Of a DNA stretch of 64,000 nucleotides, positions 19,001 through 27,155 are shown in pieces. This DNA comes from Blastocatellia bacterium. GTDB taxonomy: Bacteria; Acidobacteriota; Blastocatellia; HR10. Under the pieces are notes generated by a model. The model was not told the origin of the DNA. It saw nothing but the letters and a program-made list of their open reading frames with translations, and made no database searches. The stretch's first letter is position 1; each line of letters begins with the position of its first letter. Location of the stretch: the NCBI GenBank assembly GCA_025055075.1, contig JANWYV010000054.1, forward strand, positions 36,892 through 100,891, read 5' to 3'. Position numbers and translations under genes: made by a program.

Positions 19001-20397
19001 GCCATCCACTGCAGGAGCAGCGTCGCGAGCCCGAGCATGATGGTCACGCTCGCGACGTCCTGAAACGCCGTCTCGAAGGGACCGGCCGTCAACGCGGGGT
19101 CAAAGCCCAGACGTTTCGAGAGCATCGGGATCACTGTCCCCACGACTCCCGAGAGATTGATGGCGACGAACATCGAGAAGCCGACGACGAATCCAAAGAC
19201 GGGATCGAACCATGTGCCGCGCTCCGCCATGCGTTGCCACCCATGCCAGAAGCCACCGACGAGGAAGATGAGCGGACCCAGGATCGCTCCTAAAATGAGC
19301 GTCGTCCGAAGCTGCCGCCAAACCGGACGCCACCAATCTTTCAAGCTGATGTGTCCCGTCGCCAATCCCCGCACGACGATCGTCGCCGATTGCAGTCCCG
19401 TATTCCCCGAGATCGCTTGAATGACCGGCATGAACGACGCCAGAAGAATGACCGTCCCCAGCGTATCATCGAACCGATGGATGACGACACCAGCGATCAG
19501 TTCAATGAGGACCGTCATGAGGAGCCATGGCAAGCGCAATCGGGCGATCTCCCCAGGCGTCCGCCGCTCCAACTCCGCGGCATCCGATCCGACCATGCGG
19601 AAGTAATCTTCGGTCAGCTCCTCCTGAAGGACATCAATCACATCATCCACAGTTACGATCCCCACGAGCCGGTTCTCGTCATCCACGACGGGAACAGCCA
19701 TGAGATCGTACTTCGAGACAACGCGCGCGACTTCCTCCTGATCCGTGCTCGTGTGCACACTGATGACGTCCGTGGACATGATCTTGCGCAGAGGCGTGCT
19801 CGGAGGATTGAGCAACAGTTGGCGCAGGCTCACGACTCCGACGAGATGATGCCGATCGTCCACGACGTAGAGGTAGAAGACCATCTCCAGCTCGTCGCTC
19901 TTGCGCTGCAAGGTGGAGATGGCCTCGCCGACGGTCATGTCCTCATGCAACGCGAAGACATGAGGATTCATGATGCGCCCGGCCGTGTTTTCCTCGAACT
20001 GCAGCTGATCCACGACATCCACCGACCGGGCGACATGCATCAGCTCGAGCACGCGCTCGACCAATCCCGGAGGTAATTTGGAGGTGATCTGCGTCGCATC
20101 GTCTACGGGGATCTTCTGCAGGAGGTCGGCGATCGTCTCCGGTTCCAAGTGGGCGAGGAGCGAAGCCGCTTCCTCCGGCGGCATCTCGCTCAAGGTCGAA
20201 GCTACAAAATTCCCGTCTTGCTTTAGCAGAGAGCGGAAGGCGAAGAGTCGCTCCCCATCGGTGAGGTTCCCGAAGATGACGGCGACGTCGGCTGGACGCA
20301 TCTTGCGGAGCAAATTCACGAGGTTAGTACTCGCCCCAATGCGCGCCAATTTGCGCGCCGACTCGATGGCCAGGTCGAGTTTCCGCTGGTACGCCAT
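18997..20397 (-). CDS. mgtE: Magnesium transporter MgtE
   Basis: The protein is 466 aa, a typical length. Order: cytosolic MgtE N-domain (1-~130, with DVAVIFGNL, MPPEEAASLLAHL), two CBS domains (~140-255, with IMNPHVFALHEDMT and IMSTDVISVHTST), then about five C-terminal transmembrane helices. LASFMPVIQAISGNTG and VVGTVIPMLSKRLGFDPAL are the conserved pore signatures. It is a Mg2+-gated Mg2+ channel whose CBS domains sense cytosolic Mg2+. No Mg2+ riboswitch was recognised in the 70-bp upstream gap. Confidence 0.96.
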   Translation of the reverse strand: MAYQRKLDLAIESARKLARIGASTNLVNLLRKMRPADVAVIFGNLTDGERLFAFRSLLKQDGNFVASTLSEMPPEEAASLLAHLEPETIADLLQKIPVDDATQITSKLPPGLVERVLELMHVARSVDVVDQLQFEENTAGRIMNPHVFALHEDMTVGEAISTLQRKSDELEMVFYLYVVDDRHHLVGVVSLRQLLLNPPSTPLRKIMSTDVISVHTSTDQEEVARVVSKYDLMAVPVVDDENRLVGIVTVDDVIDVLQEELTEDYFRMVGSDAAELERRTPGEIARLRLPWLLMTVLIELIAGVVIHRFDDTLGTVILLASFMPVIQAISGNTGLQSATIVVRGLATGHISLKDWWRPVWRQLRTTLILGAILGPLIFLVGGFWHGWQRMAERGTWFDPVFGFVVGFSMFVAINLSGVVGTVIPMLSKRLGFDPALTAGPFETAFQDVASVTIMLGLATLLLQWMA

Positions 20398-20466
20398 CCT
20401 CAGTTTTTCGTCCTCGTCCCGTCATCTTCGCCAAACACCTAAGAATGACAAATTTCGCGCCACTTT

Positions 20467-20892
20467 TCAACGGAAATCTCCGGAAGCGAAAATTTTTCTG
20501 TCCCGGCTTCGACGAGAGGGCACCGTACGACGCGGTCGCCACCGATACGCCTCAATCGCCACTTGATCCTCGGCGAGAAACGCGACACCTTCAGCTCGCA
20601 GGAGATCGCGCTGAAGCTGCTGCAGCCAGAGCGCGCGCCGACCAATAGTCAAACGTCCATCGCGATTGACCACCCGATGCCAAGGAACATCGGGAGGGCA
20701 AACCGCGAGCGCCCATCCGACCACGCGCGCCGAGACATTCGCCCGGCAGAGCGCCGCGATGTCGCCGTAAGACGCCACGCGCCCGCGCGGAATGCGTCGC
20801 ACGAGACGATAGATCTCAGCAAAGCATCGGCCTCGAACCCTTTGATGGGCCGATTCGTTCCCTCTGGCGGTCCTTCCTTCACGCTCCCGCAT
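20467..20892 (-). CDS. Alkyltransferase-like (ATL) DNA-damage-binding protein
   Basis: The protein is 141 aa. The ATG at 20892 has GGAG upstream and overlaps the upstream gene's stop by 14 bp. It has the MGMT C-terminal domain (RIPRGRVASYGDIAAL; ARVVGWAL), but the active site reads PWHRVV where O6-methylguanine methyltransferases have PCHRV. A Trp in place of the acceptor Cys is the hallmark of ATL proteins (E. coli YbaZ/eAtl), which bind O6-alkylguanine and hand it to nucleotide excision repair. A basic ~25-residue tail (RWRPRRTVPSRRSRDRK) is extra. Confidence 0.85.
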   Translation of the reverse strand: MREREGRTARGNESAHQRVRGRCFAEIYRLVRRIPRGRVASYGDIAALCRANVSARVVGWALAVCPPDVPWHRVVNRDGRLTIGRRALWLQQLQRDLLRAEGVAFLAEDQVAIEAYRWRPRRTVPSRRSRDRKIFASGDFR

Positions 20893-21364
20893 GACGTAAT
20901 GCTCCAGCAAGCGCGAGCATGATGTAAATCAGAACGATCGCTTCAAGAGCATCCAACACACCAATCACGGTGAGCGCCGTGCGCGCTCGCGCGCGAAAGG
21001 AGGGAGCAGGCTTCGAATCCTGTTGCAGGTGAGCGACGGCCTGCGACGTCGCCCCTGTCCACTCGTTGGCCGCCCATCCAAACCAGTGATAGAGAACGAC
21101 GAAGAGGACAGGCCCCCATGCGAGCGCCCCCGGATAGGCGAGCGCATAAAGGAAAAGCAACGTGAAGTACACGGCTTCCAACCGAATCAACCCGGTCAAT
21201 TGACCGAGTCCTTCGATCTCGCGCGGCGTGAGTGTCGCTGGGACATCCGAGGTCACTCGCGCCAGCGCCCGCAATCGAGTCCATCCGAGTACGTTTATCC
21301 CCAGACAGAGCAGCGTCAGCGCGAGCATCCCCGCGGTCACCACCTGAAACGTCCTTCCCGCCAT
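20879..21364 (-). CDS. Four-helix membrane protein of unknown function
   Basis: The protein is 161 aa with about four hydrophobic segments: near 8-26, ~65-82, ~82-98 (WGPVLFVVLYHWFGWAAN) and 130-155 (LEAIVLIYIMLALAGAL). No known family was recognised. The ATG at 21364 has no ribosome-binding site; GATACT lies at 21376-21371, 6 nt before it, so the mRNA could be leaderless, although no -35 box is convincing. It overlaps the ATL gene by 14 bp and is probably co-transcribed. Confidence 0.6.
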   Translation of the reverse strand: MAGRTFQVVTAGMLALTLLCLGINVLGWTRLRALARVTSDVPATLTPREIEGLGQLTGLIRLEAVYFTLLFLYALAYPGALAWGPVLFVVLYHWFGWAANEWTGATSQAVAHLQQDSKPAPSFRARARTALTVIGVLDALEAIVLIYIMLALAGALRHAGA

Positions 21365-21462
21365 AGGGCAAGTATCATGTTCAAAGAGGAACCCAGAAGC
21401 AAGTGAAGAATTCGCGATCCAAATGAAAACGATGATGAAGGACGGCCATCGGACGCATGAGC

Positions 21463-21492
21463 TTGACGTATGTGAGCACAGGCCGATATAAC
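21463..21492 (+). promoter_or_regulatory. Predicted promoter for the dienelactone hydrolase gene
   Basis: TTGACG (21463-21468), 18-bp spacer, TATAAC (21487-21492), 52 bp before the ATG. Confidence 0.6.
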
Positions 21493-21544
21493 TTCACCTT
21501 CGTTCGACGAAGAGAATTTCCGGAACACGGCGAGGAGGAAACCA

Positions 21545-22222
21545 ATGGCCGGACAAATGGTTGAATTCACGGCGAACGGGAAGACGGCGTCGGGGTATCT
21601 TTCGCTCCCTGCCGAGAAGGGTCCCGGCGTCGTTGTCATTCAAGAGTGGTGGGGGTTGGTGGATCACATCAAAGATGTCTGCGACCGCTTTGCGGCGGCC
21701 GGATACGTCGCTCTGGCTCCCGATCTGTATCATGGGCAGACGACGAAATCCCCCGATGAAGCGGGAAAGCTCATGATGGCGCTTCGAATTGATGAAGCCG
21801 AGAAAGAGCTGCGGGGAGCGATCCAATACCTGCTTGCTCATCCGTCGGTCGAACCGAAGAAGGTCGGCACGATCGGATTCTGCATGGGGGGAGCGCTCTC
21901 GCTCTACGCCGCGTGCGAGAACCCTCAGGTGAGCGCATGTGTTGTCTTCTACGGCGGGCATCCGAATGTGAAACCGAAGTTGGAGAAACTGCACGCGCCC
22001 GTGCTCGGCATCTATGCGGAGCGGGATCAATTCGTGACGCCGGAATCGGTGCGTCAATTGGAAGCGCAGTTGAAGCAGCTCGGGAAGACGGTCGAATTCC
22101 ACATTTATCCGGGAGTGGACCACGCGTTTTTCAATGACACGCGACCGGAAGTGTACAACCGAGAGGCTGCGGAAGACGCCTGGCGGCGAACTTTGGAATT
22201 CTTCGGCAAATACTTGCGCTGA
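21545..22222 (+). CDS. Dienelactone hydrolase family protein
   Basis: The protein is 225 aa, preceded by GGAGG. It has the DLH catalytic triad: Cys113 in GFCMGGALS, Asp161 in AERDQFV and His193 in VDHAFFN. The early motif VVVIQEWWGLVDHIKD is typical. The family opens dienelactones in aromatic ring-cleavage pathways, but many members hydrolyse other esters. No ring-cleavage dioxygenase is nearby, so the substrate is open. It stands as a single gene. Confidence 0.9.
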   Translation: MAGQMVEFTANGKTASGYLSLPAEKGPGVVVIQEWWGLVDHIKDVCDRFAAAGYVALAPDLYHGQTTKSPDEAGKLMMALRIDEAEKELRGAIQYLLAHPSVEPKKVGTIGFCMGGALSLYAACENPQVSACVVFYGGHPNVKPKLEKLHAPVLGIYAERDQFVTPESVRQLEAQLKQLGKTVEFHIYPGVDHAFFNDTRPEVYNREAAEDAWRRTLEFFGKYLR

Positions 22223-22350
22223 GGCACTCCGCGATGCGGATCTTGGCTCGAGCGTTTCGAGACGCCGAAGCGCTCGGGCGCACGGAAGCGGCTCATCGCG
22301 TGGCGTCCTTGATCAATTCCGGCGAGATGCGCGCGAGAGAGACAACGTCC

Positions 22351-23145
22351 TCACGCCTCGCTCGCAGAATCGGCGACAGCCATTCCCATGATGTGATAGC
22401 CGCCATCAACGAAGAGGATCTCGCCGGTGATGCCGCGTGAGAGCGAGCTCACGAAGAAGAGGGCGGCATCAGCCACTTCGGCTGGATCGGTGTTGCGCCG
22501 AAGTGGGGCGGTCTGCGCCACGTGTTTCAGCATGCGGGAGAAACCGGGAACGCCGCTGGCAGCGAGCGTCTTGATTGGACCGGGCGAGAGTGCGTTGACG
22601 CGAATCCCCCGCGGCCCAAGTTCGGCAGCGAGATATTTTACCGTGGACTCAAGCGCGGCCTTGGCCACGCCCATGATGTTGTAGCCTGGCATCACGCGCT
22701 CGCTCCCCAGATAGGTGAGCGTCACGATGCTCCCCCCGTGCTCCGCCATAAGCGAGGCCGCACGACGCGCCACGGCGATGAGCGAATAGACGCTGACCTC
22801 ATGGGCGATGCGATATCCCTCTCGCGACGTGTGAAGGAATGCCCCTTCCAAATCCTCGCGCGGAGCGAACGCGACCGAGTGAATGAGGAAATCGAGATGC
22901 TGAAACTCACGCGCGAGTGTTTGGAAGACCGCCTCGATCTGCTCCTCCTCGGTCACATCGCACGGGAGAATGAGCGGAGGATGCCGCAAGGTTGCTGCCA
23001 GTTCGCGCACGTTCTCTCCGAGCCGCTCATTTTGATACGTCAGCGCGAGCCGAGCGCCCGCTTCGTCGAAGCGCTGGGCGATCGCCCACGCGATGCTCCG
23101 CTTATTCGCGACACCGAAGATGATCCCCGTCTTCCCTTCGAGCAT
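22351..23145 (-). CDS. fabI: Enoyl-[acyl-carrier-protein] reductase [NADH]
   Basis: The protein is 264 aa. It begins with the FabI-type cofactor site GIIFGVANKRSIAWAIAQ, has HSVAFAPRE in the middle, the catalytic Y-x6-K pair in GYNIMGVAKAAL, and a C-terminal GITGEILFVDGGYHIMG. It performs the last reduction step of each fatty-acid elongation cycle and is the triclosan/isoniazid target class. The start is fixed by homology at the ATG at 23145. There is no ribosome-binding site, and the -10 box ends 8 nt upstream, so the mRNA is likely leaderless. Confidence 0.95.
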   Translation of the reverse strand: MLEGKTGIIFGVANKRSIAWAIAQRFDEAGARLALTYQNERLGENVRELAATLRHPPLILPCDVTEEEQIEAVFQTLAREFQHLDFLIHSVAFAPREDLEGAFLHTSREGYRIAHEVSVYSLIAVARRAASLMAEHGGSIVTLTYLGSERVMPGYNIMGVAKAALESTVKYLAAELGPRGIRVNALSPGPIKTLAASGVPGFSRMLKHVAQTAPLRRNTDPAEVADAALFFVSSLSRGITGEILFVDGGYHIMGMAVADSASEA

Positions 23146-23153
23146 AGGCCCAA

Positions 23154-23182
23154 ACGATACCCGACGACGCCGGAGGCGTCAA
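23154..23182 (-). promoter_or_regulatory. Predicted fabI promoter, apparently leaderless
   Basis: Minus strand: TTGACG (23182-23177), 17-bp spacer, TATCGT (23159-23154), then 8 nt to the ATG at 23145. Transcription would start at or within a couple of nucleotides of the A of ATG. Confidence 0.6.
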
Positions 23183-23196
23183 CTCCCCACCGATTT

Positions 23197-23225
23197 TTGA
23201 CAGCCTCGGCGCAAGCAGCTAAACT
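23197..23225 (+). promoter_or_regulatory. Predicted promoter for the DedA pair
   Basis: TTGACA (23197-23202), 17-bp spacer, TAAACT (23220-23225), 37 bp before the GTG start at 23263; GGAGGGG lies between. It is divergent to the fabI promoter. Confidence 0.5.
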
Positions 23226-23262
23226 CTCCGCTTTCGCGATCGAATGATACGGAGGGGATGCC

Positions 23263-23925
23263 GTGCTGGACACCTTTTGGGATGTTCTCAAGGATCTCCT
23301 CCTTGGACTGGGTCCGGCGGGGATGATCCTCATTGCCACGCTCGACTCCTCACTCCTCTCAATCCCAGAGATCAACGACGTGATTGTCGTCACGCGCGTC
23401 CTCCACCATCCGGCGGAAGCGCTTTATTGGCCGCTGCTCGCCGCCACGGGATCTGTCCTCGGGTGTCTCCTCCTCTACACGCTCGCTCGCGTGGGCGGCG
23501 AGGCGTTTCTGCGCCAGCGATTCTCGCCCGAGAAGGTGCGTCGCGTGGAGCGGCTTTACGCGCAATATGGAGCGTTCGTATTGCTCATCCCAGCGTTGTG
23601 TCCTCCACCAGCGCCCTTTAAGATCTTCGTCGCGACGGCTGGGGCGCTCCGATATCCGCGCATGAAGTTCATACTGACGATCTTGCTGGCGCGATCCGCG
23701 CGATATTACATCGAGGGGGCTCTCGCCTTGATCTACGGTCACGCCATCTTGCGATACATGCGCGAACATGGGGTCACGATCGCACTCGGAATCGGAGCGA
23801 TCACGGTGATCGGCTATGGGATCGTGCGCGTGCTTCGGCGGCGCGCGCCGCTGTTCGTTGATGACTTGCCCCCCTCCTCGGCGGCGAATCCCTCTTCGCT
23901 GGATCCCGAGCATCGGCGCGCATGA
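23263..23925 (+). CDS. DedA/VTT-family membrane protein
   Basis: The protein is 220 aa. The GTG start has GGAGGGG upstream. It has several membrane segments and VTT-domain features: LLAATGSVLGCLLLYTLAR (G-x3-G and Arg), then LIPALCPPPAPFK and a helix before the Arg of RYYIEGA. DedA proteins are undecaprenyl-phosphate or phospholipid scramblase/flippase-like transporters affecting envelope homeostasis. It overlaps the next gene, a paralogue, by four bases (ATGA, 23922-23925). Confidence 0.82.
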   Translation: MLDTFWDVLKDLLLGLGPAGMILIATLDSSLLSIPEINDVIVVTRVLHHPAEALYWPLLAATGSVLGCLLLYTLARVGGEAFLRQRFSPEKVRRVERLYAQYGAFVLLIPALCPPPAPFKIFVATAGALRYPRMKFILTILLARSARYYIEGALALIYGHAILRYMREHGVTIALGIGAITVIGYGIVRVLRRRAPLFVDDLPPSSAANPSSLDPEHRRA

Positions 23926-24506
23926 AGGCCATGGAAGAAATCCTGCTCGACCTCGGCTTGGTGGGCCTTTTTGTGATCGCGCTCCTCGATTCGGCGATGC
24001 TCCCGCTGGCCGGAGGTCCAGACGGCGTCTTGGTGCTTCTCTCCATGTGGAATCCCACACGGGTCTGGTTGTATACCGGAGCCGCGACGATCGGGTCCGC
24101 GCTCGGGTGTCTTGTCCTCTACACGCTCACGCGGCGAGTGGGCGAACGCATGCTCTCGCGCCTCTCTCCATCCCGTCAAGAGCAGCTCCGCCAATTCCTC
24201 AATCAATACGGTCTTCTGGCCATTGCCCTCGCTGTCTTCCTTCCTCCTCCATTTCCGGCAAAACCGACGCTCGTTATGGCTGGGATCTTGGGGATACCGC
24301 GCGAACGATTTCTCATGGGGGTCCTACTGGGACGCCTGACGCGTTATGGACTAGAGGGTTATCTGGCGGCGCGGTTCGGGTCGGCAGCGATGTCCCTTAT
24401 CAAACGTGCTTCGCCGTGGTTTCTTCTGGGCGCGGCCGTTCTCGTGGTGTTCTTAATCCTCCTGAAGAAACGACGTTCCCCATCCGCCAATCAAAATGAA
24501 GCGTAG
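23922..24506 (+). CDS. DedA/VTT-family membrane protein, second copy
   Basis: The protein is 194 aa, similar in layout to the gene before it: ATIGSALGCLVLYTLTRRVGE, VFLPPPFPAKP and TRYGLEGYLAARFG match the corresponding stretches of its neighbour, so the pair arose by tandem duplication. Translation is coupled by the ATGA overlap. They may form a heteromeric transporter. The gene ends 7 bp from a convergent hypothetical gene. Confidence 0.82.
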   Translation: MKAMEEILLDLGLVGLFVIALLDSAMLPLAGGPDGVLVLLSMWNPTRVWLYTGAATIGSALGCLVLYTLTRRVGERMLSRLSPSRQEQLRQFLNQYGLLAIALAVFLPPPFPAKPTLVMAGILGIPRERFLMGVLLGRLTRYGLEGYLAARFGSAAMSLIKRASPWFLLGAAVLVVFLILLKKRRSPSANQNEA

Positions 24507-24513
24507 GTCTCCA

Positions 24514-24996
24514 TCAGGACGACGTGGAGGCCATACGCCTAGTCGCCAGATGAATCTGCGTGAGCAGTTCCTTGGTCATCTGAGCGATGATCGTCTCGGC
24601 ACGATGTCGGACGATACGCTCCTCTTGTTCCACTTGGATGCCTCGTTCCTTCATGAACGCCAAGCAACTGGGAATGATGTACTCTTCCAACTCGCGGGCG
24701 AGCCATCCGGCGATGAATCGGCGGAAGCGTTCCACCTCATCCGGTTGTCGTAGGAGCGATGACGCCTGCGGATGCCGCACGACATGGTCCACGATATCGC
24801 AGCCGAAGCGTCGCGTCTCCTCGAGCCACGTCTGGCACGCTTCCCAAATCACTCCAGGATGTACGAGGCGAAATTCTCCCTCAGCCGTGAGCCGCTTGCG
24901 GACGGGAAGGACCCGCACTTCAGCCTGTTCCCTTCTTCGCGGCTGCTCCTGTTCGATATACGCTTGAGCTAATTCCACCAGCGACGACGCTGCCAT
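24514..24996 (-). CDS. Hypothetical protein
   Basis: The protein is 160 aa. The ATG at 24996 is directly preceded by GGGAGGGGAG, and the codon usage resembles neighbours, so it is probably real. It is rich in Glu and Arg, predicted largely helical, has no membrane segment and matches no family I recognise. The middle has a Trp/Cys-containing segment (WEACQTWLEETRRFGCD). The M20 gene upstream ends 52 bp away on the same strand, so they may share a transcript. Confidence 0.55.
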   Translation of the reverse strand: MAASSLVELAQAYIEQEQPRRREQAEVRVLPVRKRLTAEGEFRLVHPGVIWEACQTWLEETRRFGCDIVDHVVRHPQASSLLRQPDEVERFRRFIAGWLARELEEYIIPSCLAFMKERGIQVEQEERIVRHRAETIIAQMTKELLTQIHLATRRMASTSS

Positions 24997-25047
24997 CTCC
25001 CCTCCCTCGCGATTCGTCTGAGAAGCCTTCGCCGGTCGCGCGCTCTC

Positions 25048-26397
25048 TCATTGCGCAGAAGAGGCGGCCTGCCGCTCCAGATAATCGAGCAGGATGCTCG
25101 CCGCCACCTTCACGCCCAGTGGGAGCGCATCCTCATCAAGATCGAATTCCGGCGTATGAATCATCGCGGTGATCCCCTTGGCCTCGTTCCGCACGCCGAG
25201 GAAGAAGAAGAACCCAGGGATCACACGGGCGTAGTAGCTGAAATCCTCGGCCCCCATGTGAGGACGCGTCGTGACGAGATTCTCCCCGCCGAGCACCCGT
25301 CGAAGCGTTGGAAGCGTCTCCTCGACCAAACGAGGATCATTGTAGGTCACGATCGCGCCTTCTTCGATCTTCAGTTCGTATGATCCGCCCAGTGCTTCGG
25401 TCACCCCCTTCAGGGTTTGATGCATCATCTGAATCACTTGGGCGCGGACCTTCTCATCGAGCGTGCGCAGCGTCCCCTGCAGCTTCACCTCGTCCGTGAT
25501 GATGTTGTGCCGATTTCCTCCGTGAATGCTTCCAAGCGTGAGGACAAAGGGCTGAAACGTATCCACGCGCCGGCTGCGAATTACTTGAAGCGCCGTGATG
25601 GCATGAGCGGCGATGACTATCGCATCCACGCCCTCATGGGGATACGCCCCATGCACCTTCTTCCCTCGAATCGTGATCTCGATGAGGTCGGCTGACGCCA
25701 TGGCCGGTCCGATGTGATAGGCGATCTTCCCCACGTCCACGCGTGGATCAACATGCAGACCGAAGATCGCCTGCGGGCGCGGATTCTCCAGGACTCCCTC
25801 CTTGATCATCAATCGCGCGCCCCCTTCCTCGCCTGGAGGAGGCCCTTCTTCCGCCGGCTGGAAGATGAACTTCACCGTTCCCCGCAGACGATCGCGCATC
25901 TGACTGAGGACAGTCGCCACGCCCAGCCCGATCGCAGTGTGCGCGTCGTGCCCGCACGCATGCTTCACTCCCGGATTCCGAGATTTATAGGGGACTTCTA
26001 TGGTCTCCTCGATTGGCAAAGCATCCATGTCCGCGCGATAGGCGACGACCGGACCAGGCAAAGCTCCCCTTAGGAGAGCCACGACCCCGTGTCGGGCGAT
26101 CCCAGTTTGCACCTCAAGGCCGAGCTGACGAAGATATTCAGCCACAACCCGTGAGGTCCGTTCCTCGCGATTCGAAAGCTCCGGATACATGTGAAAATCC
26201 CGCCGCCATGCGACGAGTCGCTCGCGCAATTGCTCAACGGCCTGCGCGAGGCGAGCTTCCCGAGAGACCTCTTGAGCGTCCAAAATAGTCGGATTCATAC
26301 CCCTCACCATGAGCAAAAGGATAAAAGTCCATCCCCATCTCGCTGTGCGATGTACATGCCCAACGCGCATGTTCCGTGCACCCCATGACGACGTCAC
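25048..26397 (-). CDS. Secreted M20-family amidohydrolase (N-acyl-amino-acid/hippurate hydrolase type)
   Basis: The protein is 449 aa. The GTG at 26397 has GGAGG 6 nt upstream; an ATG at 26370 is an alternative. A signal peptide lies at ~20-40 (WTFILLLMVRG). M20D motifs: YRADMDALPI, HACGHDAHTA, FQPAEEG, FGLHVDP and MGAEDFSYY, which hold the Cys/His/Asp/Glu metal ligands. Family members cleave N-acyl or N-aroyl amino acids. Export suggests scavenging of acylated amino acids or peptides outside the membrane. Confidence 0.9.
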   Translation of the reverse strand: MTSSWGARNMRVGHVHRTARWGWTFILLLMVRGMNPTILDAQEVSREARLAQAVEQLRERLVAWRRDFHMYPELSNREERTSRVVAEYLRQLGLEVQTGIARHGVVALLRGALPGPVVAYRADMDALPIEETIEVPYKSRNPGVKHACGHDAHTAIGLGVATVLSQMRDRLRGTVKFIFQPAEEGPPPGEEGGARLMIKEGVLENPRPQAIFGLHVDPRVDVGKIAYHIGPAMASADLIEITIRGKKVHGAYPHEGVDAIVIAAHAITALQVIRSRRVDTFQPFVLTLGSIHGGNRHNIITDEVKLQGTLRTLDEKVRAQVIQMMHQTLKGVTEALGGSYELKIEEGAIVTYNDPRLVEETLPTLRRVLGGENLVTTRPHMGAEDFSYYARVIPGFFFFLGVRNEAKGITAMIHTPEFDLDEDALPLGVKVAASILLDYLERQAASSAQ

Positions 26398-26434
26398 CGC
26401 CGTCCTCCGCCTCTTTCAGCTTTTCAGGTGGCGT

Positions 26435-26464
26435 ATTCTACGCAGAGAAGCGAGAGAGAATCAA
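26435..26464 (-). promoter_or_regulatory. Predicted promoter for the M20 amidohydrolase
   Basis: Minus strand: TTGATT (26464-26459), 18-bp spacer, TAGAAT (26440-26435), ~38 bp before the GTG start. Confidence 0.5.
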
Positions 26465-26635
26465 GCCACCTCTTCGCTCGAGCCCCACTTGAGGCCAATG
26501 CCTCCATGAGCGAGATTCCCTTACCAATTCATCACGCGCATACCAGCGACTCCCCTCGACCAAGGGCGATGGGGAGCAAGCTTCTCGGCCGCTCCCTCGT
26601 TGAGCAGCGATCCTTCGTCCTGCTTCGCCGCCCTC

Positions 26636-26663
26636 TTGACACAGACCGGGAAGGGAGTAAAAT
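26636..26663 (+). promoter_or_regulatory. tRNA-Gly promoter
   Basis: TTGACA (26636-26641), 16-bp spacer, TAAAAT (26658-26663), 12 nt before the mature tRNA 5' end. Confidence 0.75.
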
Positions 26664-26675
26664 TAAGCTTCTGAA

Positions 26676-26750
<75 letters not shown>

Positions 26751-26763
26751 GGGACTTATCGAG

Positions 26764-26844
26764 ATCGGCGAAGGCTGACTGTCAGAACTCGGGTCCTGAC
26801 GAACCGCCCAAATGGGGTGGTTGAAAATTTGAGCCTTCGCCGAT
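26764..26844. repeat. Structured inverted repeat between two tRNA genes
   Basis: ATCGGCGAAGGCT (26764-26776) and its exact complement AGCCTTCGCCGAT (26832-26844) flank two smaller hairpins: GTCAG/CTGAC (26781-26785/26796-26800) and AACCGCCC-AAATG-GGGTGGTT. The right arm fills most of the -35/-10 spacer of the tRNA-Cys promoter. Possible roles are a processing/termination structure for tRNA-Gly or a small RNA. Confidence 0.55.
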
Positions 26845-26850
26845 TATAAT
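26821..26850 (+). promoter_or_regulatory. tRNA-Cys promoter
   Basis: TTGAAA (26821-26826), 18-bp spacer, TATAAT (26845-26850), 17 nt before the tRNA. Confidence 0.75.
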
Positions 26851-26867
26851 TTTGGCCGGAAGAAGAA

Positions 26868-26942
26868 GGCGGCGTAGCCAAGTGGTAAGGCGGAGGTCTG
26901 CAAAACCTCGATACCTGGGTTCGAATCCCAGCGCCGCCTCCA
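26868..26942 (+). tRNA. tRNA-Cys (GCA)
   Basis: The acceptor stem GGCGGCG (26868-26874) pairs with CGCCGCC (26932-26938); discriminator T, as expected for tRNA-Cys, and an encoded CCA to 26942. The anticodon stem GAGGT/ACCTC has loop CTGCAAA, anticodon GCA at 26900-26902. Confidence 0.97.
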
Positions 26943-27155
26943 GCGAAATTTCATGCCTCCCTTGAGATCGCCCCGCCCAAGGAAAAACTGTAGGGCTTCG
27001 AGCGCCTTTCCCGTCCAGGAGACTCGCCGCTTCCCGCTCCCGCCATACCATGCGCATATCGTTCGGTCGCCGCAATCATCGGAGCCTTTGACTCATGAAA
27101 AGCAACGCCGCTACCCGGGCTGAACGCCCACGAATGAGCACCGCGGATCATGGAA

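Noticed and set aside
20398..20466. Mg2+ riboswitch upstream of mgtE
   Set aside because: The gap is only 69 bp and shows no M-box or ykoK-like conserved elements.
26782..27075. A small minus-strand frame across tRNA-Cys
   Set aside because: Its middle is the translation of a tRNA (GFEPRYRGFADLRL pattern), a common false gene call.
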